From positions 1 to 14,858 of the forward strand of contig JBFHUL010000080.1 of the NCBI GenBank assembly GCA_041590075.1: a stretch of 14,858 nucleotides of DNA. Reading direction: 5' to 3'. Both the position numbers and the translations under genes were made by a program. The stretch is from PZPK01 sp041590075 (GTDB lineage Bacteria; Pseudomonadota; Gammaproteobacteria; Pseudomonadales; Oleiphilaceae). Positions 8,118-14,590 of the stretch are shown piece by piece. The notes under the pieces are model-generated. The model did no database searches. It had not been told where the DNA came from and saw only the letters and a list, made by a program, of their open reading frames with translations. The number at the start of each line of letters is the position of its first letter. The stretch's first letter is position 1.

Positions 8118-9147
8118 GAGTATGTTCCTCATGATGCACAACCGCAGCCTCAACCAATGATGCCTCGTGAAGCAGGGCATGAATGGCCTGTAATCGATCC
8201 ACGATCATCCGTTCATCATGCAGAGAGTGAATCACCGGGGCCAAGGGGGGCGTATTCACGGCAACGCCTCGCGCGCTGGCCCAGGTCTGCAACTCCCCAA
8301 AAATCTGGGTGAGCAGAAAGGTCAACGCACGCGTGCGCATCTTTTCGTCTCCAGTGAGTGCCGCTTCGGCAAGTTTGCTCGTTGCCCGACGGTTATAGCC
8401 ATCGAGCTCCTCCAGTATCTGTGCGGCCATGGCCGTGGGTACTTCTTCCTCGAAGGCATGCGAGCCATGCAGCGTATCCGGTTGCTGCCAGTTCACCAGC
8501 GAATGATCGCTCGTTTCGAGCAAGGCGTCTTGAGTGAAATACAGAATCTGATTCAAACGGTGCATCTGCATCGCGCGGATACTCGCCAGCGACACCTGCT
8601 GCGATACGGCCTGAACCATGGCACTCAAGAGGATGTACACATCACTCGGCGCCATGCTCGCATCCCTTACCAAGGTCTCATTTCGCGGGTCCTCTGTTGC
8701 CAAATCATGAAAGCAGTGCGACAGGGCAAAACTGGCATCCACCCAACGGTAGACATCGGCGGGGATCACATCTCTCGGATAGCTGAGCGACGGCGGCATG
8801 TGCGCAATCTGTTCTTTCTCCTGCCACCATAGCTGCAAAAGAATCATCAAATCGAAGGCGAGTACGTAATTGTGCCGGGGCAATACATCGCTGAGCGGCA
8901 ACAGTGCCGCACTGCTCGCCTCCACGTTGAAGCCCAAGGCATCAAGATTGCGCCGCAGCCGCTGCGCGTGAAGAAAAACATCGGCCGGCGATATCGCCGC
9001 GGGGGTCGCTAGCAGCTCAGTCCCCATAGGGGTAGCAAAGGGTGTACTGCTATCTAGATCGGGTAAACAAAGTTGCGCGCGCGCGGGGTGCACTGTTACC
9101 CCTAACAGAACCATTCCCGTCAACATCCAACTGCGCCATCTTGGCAT
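8110..9147 (-). CDS. Secreted periplasmic protein of unknown family with repeated P-A/S-D-V-F/Y motif; first gene of the signalling operon
   Basis: This 345-aa protein belongs to no family I recognise. It starts at an ATG with AAAGGAGA about 7 nt upstream. A signal peptide (1-24) ends in ARA, with predicted cleavage before Q25. The mature protein looks mostly helical, with no further TM segment. Three copies of a short motif are visible: SPADVF (53-58), IPADVY (128-133) and APSDVY (166-171). Each is followed by an amphipathic helix, which suggests a repeated helical unit. The C-terminus is rich in histidine and acid residues (VVHHEEHTHD), a possible metal-binding tail. It is the first gene of the operon and overlaps the kinase gene by 8 bp. 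A reasonable inference is that it senses something in the periplasm and works with the kinase's periplasmic domain. That is context only, not homology. Confidence 0.8.
   Translation of the reverse strand: MPRWRSWMLTGMVLLGVTVHPARAQLCLPDLDSSTPFATPMGTELLATPAAISPADVFLHAQRLRRNLDALGFNVEASSAALLPLSDVLPRHNYVLAFDLMILLQLWWQEKEQIAHMPPSLSYPRDVIPADVYRWVDASFALSHCFHDLATEDPRNETLVRDASMAPSDVYILLSAMVQAVSQQVSLASIRAMQMHRLNQILYFTQDALLETSDHSLVNWQQPDTLHGSHAFEEEVPTAMAAQILEELDGYNRRATSKLAEAALTGDEKMRTRALTFLLTQIFGELQTWASARGVAVNTPPLAPVIHSLHDERMIVDRLQAIHALLHEASLVEAAVVHHEEHTHD
8125..8130 (-). promoter_or_regulatory. Ribosome binding site deciding the kinase start at 8117
   Basis: GAGGAA on the minus strand is 7 nt before the ATG at 8117 and lies inside the last codons of the upstream periplasmic protein gene. 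The in-frame ATG at 8132 has its nearest GAGG about 14 nt away. The arrangement fits translational coupling of the two genes. Confidence 0.6.
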
Positions 9148-9232
9148 TGCCGTTCTCCTTTGGCTATTTCGGCAGCGTGTTTAGTCGTGATTGAACACCG
9201 CTTACAGGCAGACTTCTATCTGCATAATCGGC

Positions 9233-9241
9233 TGCTATAAT
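9233..9241 (+). promoter_or_regulatory. Candidate extended -10 promoter for the BLUF gene
   Basis: TGCTATAAT matches an extended -10 element (TGn plus a perfect TATAAT). No good -35 hexamer is seen 16-18 bp upstream, as is common for extended -10 promoters. The predicted transcript would have a leader of about 90 nt. A short inverted repeat (GCAGA/TCTGC, 9208-9223) covers the place where a -35 would be and might be a regulator site. Confidence 0.55.
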
Positions 9242-9326
9242 TTCTACCCAGCTTGAAGAGGCTATTTGTATTTACAAGGCATCCGAGGGAATCTAAGAAT
9301 AATCCCGTTCAGAATAGTTCATTTTT

Positions 9327-9334
9327 GAGGAGGT
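9327..9334 (+). promoter_or_regulatory. Strong ribosome binding site of the BLUF gene
   Basis: GAGGAGGT lies 4 nt before the ATG at 9339 and is close to a full match to the anti-Shine-Dalgarno sequence. It fixes the start of the BLUF protein and suggests efficient translation. Confidence 0.7.
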
Positions 9335-9338
9335 CTCC

Positions 9339-9791
9339 ATGAGCGACACTTTGTTGCAACTGGCGTACGTAAGCCAAGCCACCACAGCACTCGATGATGT
9401 TGAACTGCTCGCCATACTCAATCAGAGCCGCAACAATAATTCCCGCGACGACATTACCGGCTTTCTCATGCATAGCGACGGCAATTTCTTCCAGATTATC
9501 GAAGGCAGCACATCCAGCATCGACGCATTGTATGAACGCCTCCTTAGCGACACTCGCCATCATGGCGTCACCAAGGTCTTGTATCGCCCCATCAGAGAAC
9601 GCATGTTTGGGAAGTGGTCGATGGCCTTCCACTCGGCGGCGATCAGGGAATGCGAGGCGGTACCGGGGTACAGTGCCTTTCTCAATCGTTATCTCGACAT
9701 GCAACAAGCGGTGCCGGGAGCACGCGAAGCGTTTATTGAAGAGGACGTGGTGGACATTATCACCAACCTCAAGGAAAAATTTCTACGCTAG
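9339..9791 (+). CDS. BLUF-domain blue-light photoreceptor (short, single-domain)
   Basis: A 150-aa protein consisting of a BLUF domain (about 4-97) and a short helical tail. BLUF domains bind FAD and respond to blue light by rearranging hydrogen bonds around a Tyr-Gln pair. The key residues align with cyanobacterial PixD: Y10 (LAYVS), N34 in NNNSRDDITG, Q52 in FFQIIEG, and W93 with M95 in KWSMAF. All residues needed for the photocycle therefore appear to be present. There is no attached output domain such as EAL or a cyclase, so it should act through a protein partner, as other short BLUF proteins do. It is divergent from the kinase/GGDEF operon across a 191-bp gap and convergent with a thioesterase gene 21 bp away. 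A link between light and the neighbouring c-di-GMP operon is plausible but inferred from position. Confidence 0.95.
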   Translation: MSDTLLQLAYVSQATTALDDVELLAILNQSRNNNSRDDITGFLMHSDGNFFQIIEGSTSSIDALYERLLSDTRHHGVTKVLYRPIRERMFGKWSMAFHSAAIRECEAVPGYSAFLNRYLDMQQAVPGAREAFIEEDVVDIITNLKEKFLR

Positions 9792-9812
9792 CCTTAGGCT
9801 GCGATGAAGCAC

Positions 9813-10283
9813 TCACAGCCAGGCGGCTTGATCCACATGCACTGCCGGTGCACCTGCCAGCAATAAGGCGCGCAGATCATCCGGCACGCACGTCTTGCTG
9901 TAATTGTCTGCCGACACCATGACGTAAGTGATCTCGGTATGGGCGACAGGCATGGCGTCTTCGGCACGCAGGATGTGCACACCAATGCGAAAAGAGGTAT
10001 TGCCTACATGCAGCGTGTGCACCTGCAAAGCCAGCACCTCATCAAAACGAGCAGGCTGCTGCCACTCCGTGAGCATGCGCACTACCTGACAGTCCAGCCC
10101 CCGTTCCAGCACCTTGTTCCAGGAGCCGAAAATTGCCCGGAAATATTCCGTCATCGCGAGGTCTGCATAGTCGCCATAGCGCGCATTGAACACGACCTGC
10201 TGTGGGTCACACTCGCCATAGCGCACGCGGATGTAAAGGGTAAACGGGGCGGGCTGTTCAGCGCCCGTACTGTTGGCAGACAT
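9813..10283 (-). CDS. Hotdog-fold acyl-CoA thioesterase (4HBT/YbgC-like)
   Basis: A 156-aa protein of the 4-hydroxybenzoyl-CoA/YbgC thioesterase type, which hydrolyses acyl-CoA or acyl-ACP thioesters in the cytoplasm. The signature is RYGECDPQQVVFNARYGDY near the N-terminus, where the Asp of ECDPQQVVF is in the place of the family's catalytic Asp. Next comes a helix (MTEYFRAIFG), then the beta strands of the hotdog sheet. The frame stays open to an ATG at 10394, but the ATG at 10283 is chosen: AGAGAG lies just upstream, and the extra 37 residues (including HHTWYCLIWS) do not look like part of the fold. The natural substrate cannot be read from the sequence. It is divergent from the amidase gene and convergent with the BLUF gene. 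A weak extended -10-like element (TGCTACTAT, ending near 10381) could be its promoter. Confidence 0.88.
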   Translation of the reverse strand: MSANSTGAEQPAPFTLYIRVRYGECDPQQVVFNARYGDYADLAMTEYFRAIFGSWNKVLERGLDCQVVRMLTEWQQPARFDEVLALQVHTLHVGNTSFRIGVHILRAEDAMPVAHTEITYVMVSADNYSKTCVPDDLRALLLAGAPAVHVDQAAWL

Positions 10284-10422
10284 AAAAACTCTCTGATGGT
10301 TGGACGGCCTGACAGACCAAATGAGGCAATACCAAGTGTGATGGCTGCCCGTAGCAAACGCGTTCACTGGCGCTGTGAAAATAGTAGCATTCACGGATTC
10401 ATCATCACTAGCAGCAATAGTA

Positions 10423-10452
10423 GACTAAACGACTAAACTCATACCCGTTTAG
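10423..10452. repeat. Clustered CTAAAC half-sites in the thioesterase-amidase divergent region
   Basis: GACTAAAC occurs twice in direct tandem (10423-10430 and 10431-10438). An inverted copy, GTTTAG, follows at 10447-10452 after an 8-bp spacer. The second and third copies form a 6-bp inverted repeat. The cluster lies 56-85 bp before the amidase start and upstream of the divergent thioesterase. That is a typical place for a regulator site. The regulator is unknown. Confidence 0.4.
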
Positions 10453-10507
10453 CCGCAGTAGCGCTCCTGCCTACCGTTCTGCGCCCAATACTTACTAAGG
10501 AATATCC

Positions 10508-11965
10508 ATGCCTCAATCGCCCATTCATGCCTTCACCGACGATGCCCTGGGCCACGACGATGCCGTAGCCATCCGCCAACGTCTGCAACGCGGCGAAGTC
10601 AGTCACGCAGAAATTCTGGACGCCGCCATTGCCCGCTGCACACGCCTGAACCCTGCGCTGCATGCCATGGCCTGTGAGCGGTTTGAGTCGGCACGAGAGG
10701 AAAAACCGCAGCGTAACGCGGCGTTTGCCGGCATCCCCACGGTATTGAAAGACAACATTCCTTTTGCCGGTCTGCCCACCGGCTTTGGCTCCGCCGCATT
10801 GCGCCCCACCCAGGCCAAGCATCATGGTGCGTATACGCGGCAGTACCTGAGCCTGGGCATGTCGGTGCTTGGCAAAAGCAGCCTGCCTGAATTTGGATTC
10901 AATGCAACCACCGAACCGGCCCACGGCCCCGCCACCGTAAACCCCTGGCAGCCCGAGTATTCCTGTGGCGCGTCATCCGGGGGCTCCGCCGCGCTGGTGG
11001 CCGCCGGTGCGGTGCCCATCGCACACGGTAACGACGGTGGTGGCAGTATCCGAATTCCGGCCGCATGTTGCGGCCTGGTGGGACTCAAACCCACCCGCAA
11101 CCGGCATGTGAATACCGGTACCGCTCGCAGCCTGCCCATCAATATTGTGAGTGAGGGCGTACTCACGCGCTCTGTGCGTGATACGGCAGCCTTCCATTTT
11201 GAAATGCAGAAGTATTATCGCTCTTCCCGTTTACCTCTACTGCCCCATGTTCACGCCCCGGGCAGCACCCGGCTGCGCATTGGAGTGGTCATGAATTCCG
11301 CCACCGGCCAGGAGAGCGATGCCGAGACCGCACGCGTGGTGAATGAGGTGGCAATGCAACTGGCTTCGCTGGGACACGAAGTGGTCCCCATGGCGTTTCC
11401 CGTAGGCGCCGACTTCGCCGATGATTTCTCACAGTATTGGGGCATGATGGCTTTTATGGTGAAGCACACCGGGCGCCTGGGATTACCGGGTAAATTTACG
11501 CCACGCGAACTCGACCCGCTCAGCCATGGCCTGGCGCGTTTTTATGCTCGCCATGCCTACCGCACTCCTAAAATGCTGCGCAATCTGCGCCACCATGGGC
11601 AGCGCTTTCGCGCCTGCTTTGAACAAGTGGACGTGATGTTATCGCCGGTATTATCGCAACACACGCCAAAACTGGGCACCCTGCGCCCGGACCAGGACTT
11701 TGACGCCCTGTTCGACAAATTGCGGCGCCATGTGGGCTTTACCCCCATGGCCAACGTTGCCGGCACACCTGCCATTTCCCTTCCCGCAGGTTTAAGTGCC
11801 GCGGGCCTGCCGCTCGGCATTCAATGCTGTGCCGACTGGGGACATGAAAAACTGCTACTCGAACTGGCCTATGAACTGGAGGCGGCCCGCCCCTTCCCGG
11901 TGATTACACAGCTCGCTTCCCGAGCGACGACGAAACAGCGCACCCGTATCGAAACGGTCGACTGA
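10508..11965 (+). CDS. Amidase-signature family hydrolase
   Basis: A 485-aa enzyme of the amidase signature family, which hydrolyses C-N amide bonds with a Ser-cisSer-Lys triad. The three residues can be placed: K81 in GIPTVLKDN, the cis-Ser S156 in SCGASSGGSAAL and nucleophile S180 in GNDGGGSIRIPAA. The 24-residue spacing from S156 to S180 matches that of mammalian FAAH. The length is normal for the family. There is no signal peptide, so it is probably cytoplasmic. It lacks the features expected of a GatA subunit of the tRNA amidotransferase (no gatB or gatC neighbour) and looks more like the broad group that includes 6-aminohexanoate cyclic-dimer hydrolase. The substrate is not predictable. 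AAGGA is 6 nt before the ATG. The next gene follows after 15 bp, so the two are probably co-transcribed. Confidence 0.93.
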   Translation: MPQSPIHAFTDDALGHDDAVAIRQRLQRGEVSHAEILDAAIARCTRLNPALHAMACERFESAREEKPQRNAAFAGIPTVLKDNIPFAGLPTGFGSAALRPTQAKHHGAYTRQYLSLGMSVLGKSSLPEFGFNATTEPAHGPATVNPWQPEYSCGASSGGSAALVAAGAVPIAHGNDGGGSIRIPAACCGLVGLKPTRNRHVNTGTARSLPINIVSEGVLTRSVRDTAAFHFEMQKYYRSSRLPLLPHVHAPGSTRLRIGVVMNSATGQESDAETARVVNEVAMQLASLGHEVVPMAFPVGADFADDFSQYWGMMAFMVKHTGRLGLPGKFTPRELDPLSHGLARFYARHAYRTPKMLRNLRHHGQRFRACFEQVDVMLSPVLSQHTPKLGTLRPDQDFDALFDKLRRHVGFTPMANVAGTPAISLPAGLSAAGLPLGIQCCADWGHEKLLLELAYELEAARPFPVITQLASRATTKQRTRIETVD

Positions 11966-11980
11966 GGCGGCTGGCGACTC

Positions 11981-13120
11981 ATGCGCATATTGCTGCTCTC
12001 AGCCTATGATGCCGACAGTCACCGTTACTGGCGAGAGGGTCTGGTGGCGCATTTTCCTCAACACCAGTGGCAGGTGTTACATCTGCCGCCACGTTACTTT
12101 GCCTGGCGCGTGCGTGGTAACAGCCTGAGCTGGGCGTTCAACGCACGGGAGATTCTGGAACAGGACTACGACGTGCTGATCGCCACCTCCATGTGCGACC
12201 TGAGCGCCCTGCGCGGCATGGTGCCGGCGGTTGCCCGCATCCCTACCCTGTTGTACTTCCACGAAAACCAGTTTGACTACCCCGATAACCCGCACCAGAA
12301 GCATCGCGTGGAAGCCCAGGTGCTTAGCCTATACAGCGCCCTATGCGCCGACCAGTTGGTGTTCAACAGTAGCTATAACCAACACACCTTTTTGCAGGGT
12401 GTACAGGCATTGATCAAAAAGCTCCCCGATGCGGTGCCCAAGGGCCTCAACGAACAGCTCGCGCAAAAGAGCCTTGTTTTGCCGGTGCCCTTGCATCCTG
12501 CTGCCAGCACCAGGCATGCCGAAGATAAGGCCAGCACTCCCCTGCATAGCGATTGGATTCACCGTTGGCAATGTCATGGTGCTGGTACACCTCTGAGAAT
12601 TGTATGGGCTTCACGCTGGGAGCATGACAAAGGCCCCGACCGTTTATTGGCGGCATTAAGGGAGCTAGAGAAGAGAGATGTTGGCTACAAGCTTTGTCTT
12701 TTGGGTAAGACCTTTCGTTCGAGCCCCCAGGAGTTCGATGTTATTAAGACCGACTTTGCCCATCGACTAGTTCACGCAGGATACGCAGAAACACGCGTAG
12801 AGTACCTGGGCTGGCTATCTACCGCTAACGTTATTTTCTCCACATCTGTTCACGAGTTCCAAGGGATCGCCGTATTAGAGGCGATTCAGTTAGGTTGTAC
12901 CCCCCTGCTTCCCCATCGGATGTCTTATCCCGAACTAGTGCCTCCCGAGTATCTTTACTCCAGCTATATGGAGGATGTGGAGATGGAAGCAAAAGCAGCA
13001 TCTGATGCAATCCAAAGGCAATCAAGAAAACGCTTACCTCCACCTCCCGTTAGCCGATATGAGTGGCCTGCGCTGCACCAAGCATACGAGGATCTTCTGA
13101 AGCGCGTAGTGGCGTCATGA
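11981..13120 (+). CDS. DUF3524 glycosyltransferase, tRNA-queuosine mannosyltransferase-like (QTMAN/GTDC1 family)
   Basis: A 379-aa protein of the family represented in vertebrates by GTDC1/QTMAN, which adds mannose to queuosine at tRNA-Asp position 34. The N-terminal DUF3524 domain (1 to about 170) shows LLLSAYDADSHRYWREG, WRVRGNSLSW (42-51) and the hallmark YFHENQFDYP (92-101). The C-terminal GT4-type half has WASRWEHDKGPD (209-220), LLGKTFRSSP and HEFQGIAVLEAIQLGCTPLLP (from 291), where H291 and E292-G295 lie in the usual donor-binding region. The length is that of a complete family member. That the bacterial protein also mannosylates tRNA queuosine is inferred from homology. From about residue 227 (12660) onward GC falls from about 57% to about 50% and codons such as TTA, CTA and AGA become more frequent. 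GAGGCGG lies about 10 nt before the ATG, and the amidase stop is 15 bp upstream. Confidence 0.9.
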   Translation: MRILLLSAYDADSHRYWREGLVAHFPQHQWQVLHLPPRYFAWRVRGNSLSWAFNAREILEQDYDVLIATSMCDLSALRGMVPAVARIPTLLYFHENQFDYPDNPHQKHRVEAQVLSLYSALCADQLVFNSSYNQHTFLQGVQALIKKLPDAVPKGLNEQLAQKSLVLPVPLHPAASTRHAEDKASTPLHSDWIHRWQCHGAGTPLRIVWASRWEHDKGPDRLLAALRELEKRDVGYKLCLLGKTFRSSPQEFDVIKTDFAHRLVHAGYAETRVEYLGWLSTANVIFSTSVHEFQGIAVLEAIQLGCTPLLPHRMSYPELVPPEYLYSSYMEDVEMEAKAASDAIQRQSRKRLPPPPVSRYEWPALHQAYEDLLKRVVAS

Positions 13121-13164
13121 TTACACCAGCACGTTACATGTGACCAAATTTACTTCGACAAACG

Positions 13165-13187
13165 CTCTTACCGGCGTTCGGTATGAG
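13165..13187. terminator. Candidate bidirectional terminator hairpin between convergent genes
   Basis: TACCG (13169-13173) and CGGTA (13179-13183) form a 5-bp stem around a 5-nt loop, extended by CTC/GAG beyond one T-T mismatch. It sits between the converging glycosyltransferase and rhombosortase genes, where a shared terminator would be expected. There is no clear T-run on either strand, so the call is weak. The rest of the 176-bp gap shows nothing recognisable. Confidence 0.3.
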
Positions 13188-13296
13188 AAAGCAGGTAGTT
13201 GATAGTTAGGCACAGCATAGGCATTTACTTGCACGCAGAAGCGCTAACGCCCGCCGAGTGATAAATTATTCGGTTTCAGCAGGATATAAACTTGTA

Positions 13297-13905
13297 CTAT
13301 CGTGTTTTGAGCCAGTAAAGAATGTGGTACGCGGAGCCAAGAACAACACCGGCCACGCCTCCCAATAAGTGTGCATCAACCGCAATCGGCGCCTCAATCA
13401 CCTGAACCATGGGAGTCGCGCCTCCCTCCAGCTGTTCAAACCATAGTTTGATCACAAATACCCCTAACACTCCCACGGTAAAGAGCGGTTGCCTCGCCAA
13501 CATCACCGTCCCCAAGGCGAAAACCATGCCATGCAACGCCCCTGAAAAACCAACGTAATAGTGCAAGCTTGGGACACAGAGCCATAAGAGCAGTGTGTTA
13601 GACAGCAGCACTGCGACAAACACCACGCTCAATGCGCCCCCTCTTATCGCGCCCCGAAACAGCCATAAAACGAGCACGAAGCCGGCAACATTTAGCAGAA
13701 AATGGGGCCAGTTGGTGTGGAGAAAATTGGCAGAAATGAGGCGCCAGTATTCCCCTGCACTGATCAATTCACGATCAAAACGCAGCAACAGGAGGAGATC
13801 ATCACTCAAAAACATTGCCAGCACGCCAGCACCTGACAGAACCAGCGCCGGATGAAAATCACGTAAAAGCAGTGTTAAGGCAGGCATCTCGTGCTTAAAC
13901 CACAC
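13297..13905 (-). CDS. Rhombosortase (rhomboid-family intramembrane serine protease for GlyGly-CTERM proteins)
   Basis: A 202-aa polytopic inner-membrane protein with about six hydrophobic segments. The rhomboid core is clear: WRLISANFLHTNWPHF (54-69) with HxxxN at H68/N72, the catalytic serine S121 in VGFSGALHG, and the catalytic histidine H179 in AHLLGGVAG. This compact form with WRL...HTNWPH and GFSG matches the rhombosortase branch, which cleaves GlyGly-CTERM tails of secreted proteins. Context supports this, since a protein with such a tail is encoded two genes upstream in the same direction. The start is uncertain: GTG at 13905 or ATG at 13887, neither with a good ribosome site. The choice changes only six residues. 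It lies 34 bp after the beta-barrel gene. A general rhomboid protease is the alternative, but the partner gene makes rhombosortase more likely. Confidence 0.9.
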   Translation of the reverse strand: MWFKHEMPALTLLLRDFHPALVLSGAGVLAMFLSDDLLLLLRFDRELISAGEYWRLISANFLHTNWPHFLLNVAGFVLVLWLFRGAIRGGALSVVFVAVLLSNTLLLWLCVPSLHYYVGFSGALHGMVFALGTVMLARQPLFTVGVLGVFVIKLWFEQLEGGATPMVQVIEAPIAVDAHLLGGVAGVVLGSAYHILYWLKTR

Positions 13906-13939
13906 CCACGATCAACGCTGCCCCTGCGCTGACATACGA

Positions 13940-14587
13940 TTAGAAACGCCATTCTCCGCCAATGGTGAGGTAGGTTGTGTCATCGCGGTCAAAATCAAAA
14001 CGCTGAATCTCACCGACCACACTCCATTCCCTTGATAGCGCGTGCGCCAAACCCGCGCCCCAATAGAGATTGGTTCCAGCGTCTTCATCTGAACCTGCGG
14101 CGGCGGCCCCCACCGAAGTTTGATAATCCGCCTGCCAACTAAAAAATCCTAAGCGCAGGCGGACATGGGTGTCAGTATCAAGAAAATGCTTATAGATCGC
14201 CGATCCGGTAAAGCCATCACCCGACTCAGGATGGACCTCATCCAAATTATTAATGGACTGATTAGAGGTAAACTTGATATCCACCTGGCCCAGATCCAGG
14301 TATGCCACCTCTAACGCCCAGTTGTCAGTCAGCTCATAACCGATGCCGAGATTGAATCCCAATCGGCGCCCCTCAACATCATTGATGGTGGTGTTGGTAA
14401 TACCCTTTTTATTGAAGTCGGACTGCACCTCACTCTCGCTCACATGGGAATTTGCTCTGCCAAATCCAGCGACGGCATAGAGCCGGTCAGACCAATGACC
14501 GGCTTCGGCCTTCTCGGCAGAGGCGTGTGGAGCAATGCTCGAAAGCATGAGCGCATTCGCGATTATCAGTACTCGAAAATTTCTCAT
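13940..14587 (-). CDS. Outer-membrane beta-barrel protein (OmpA/OmpW-like barrel)
   Basis: A 215-aa exported protein. The signal peptide (1-24) ends in ASA, with predicted cleavage before E25. The mature part alternates hydrophobic and polar residues in strands typical of an eight-stranded barrel. Examples are LYAVAGFGRAN, RLGFNLGIGYEL, WALEVAYLDLGQVDI, VRLRLGFFSWQADY and NLYWGAGLAHAL. It ends in WRF; a terminal Phe is the usual signal for insertion by the BAM complex. It resembles the small 'outer membrane beta-barrel' group, with no porin or enzyme motif visible. The ATG lies 3 nt after the stop of the upstream GlyGly-CTERM gene, with AAGGAG about 8 nt before it, inside the upstream coding region. 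The two are therefore translationally coupled. Its role in the operon is unknown; it could be a surface partner of the sorted protein. Confidence 0.87.
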   Translation of the reverse strand: MRNFRVLIIANALMLSSIAPHASAEKAEAGHWSDRLYAVAGFGRANSHVSESEVQSDFNKKGITNTTINDVEGRRLGFNLGIGYELTDNWALEVAYLDLGQVDIKFTSNQSINNLDEVHPESGDGFTGSAIYKHFLDTDTHVRLRLGFFSWQADYQTSVGAAAAGSDEDAGTNLYWGAGLAHALSREWSVVGEIQRFDFDRDDTTYLTIGGEWRF

Positions 14588-14590
14588 CGC

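Noticed and set aside
8118..8180. Kinase start at ATG 8180
   Set aside because: It would add 21 residues overlapping the upstream gene by 71 bp without a good ribosome site. The ATG at 8117 has GAGGAA at 7 nt and directly precedes TM1.
9790..9800. AGCC-TTA-GGCT hairpin as terminator between the BLUF and thioesterase genes
   Set aside because: The stem is only 4 bp with a 3-nt loop and there is no T-run, so it is too weak to call.
10284..10394. N-terminal extension of the thioesterase to the ATG at 10394
   Set aside because: The extra 37 residues do not fit the hotdog fold, and the ATG at 10283 has a better-placed purine-rich site.
13200..13260. GTTAGGC and GCGCTAAC strings resembling integron attC ends
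   Set aside because: They occur in the wrong order for one attC site (GTT end before AAC end). No matching inverted partner follows, and no cassette or integrase is nearby.
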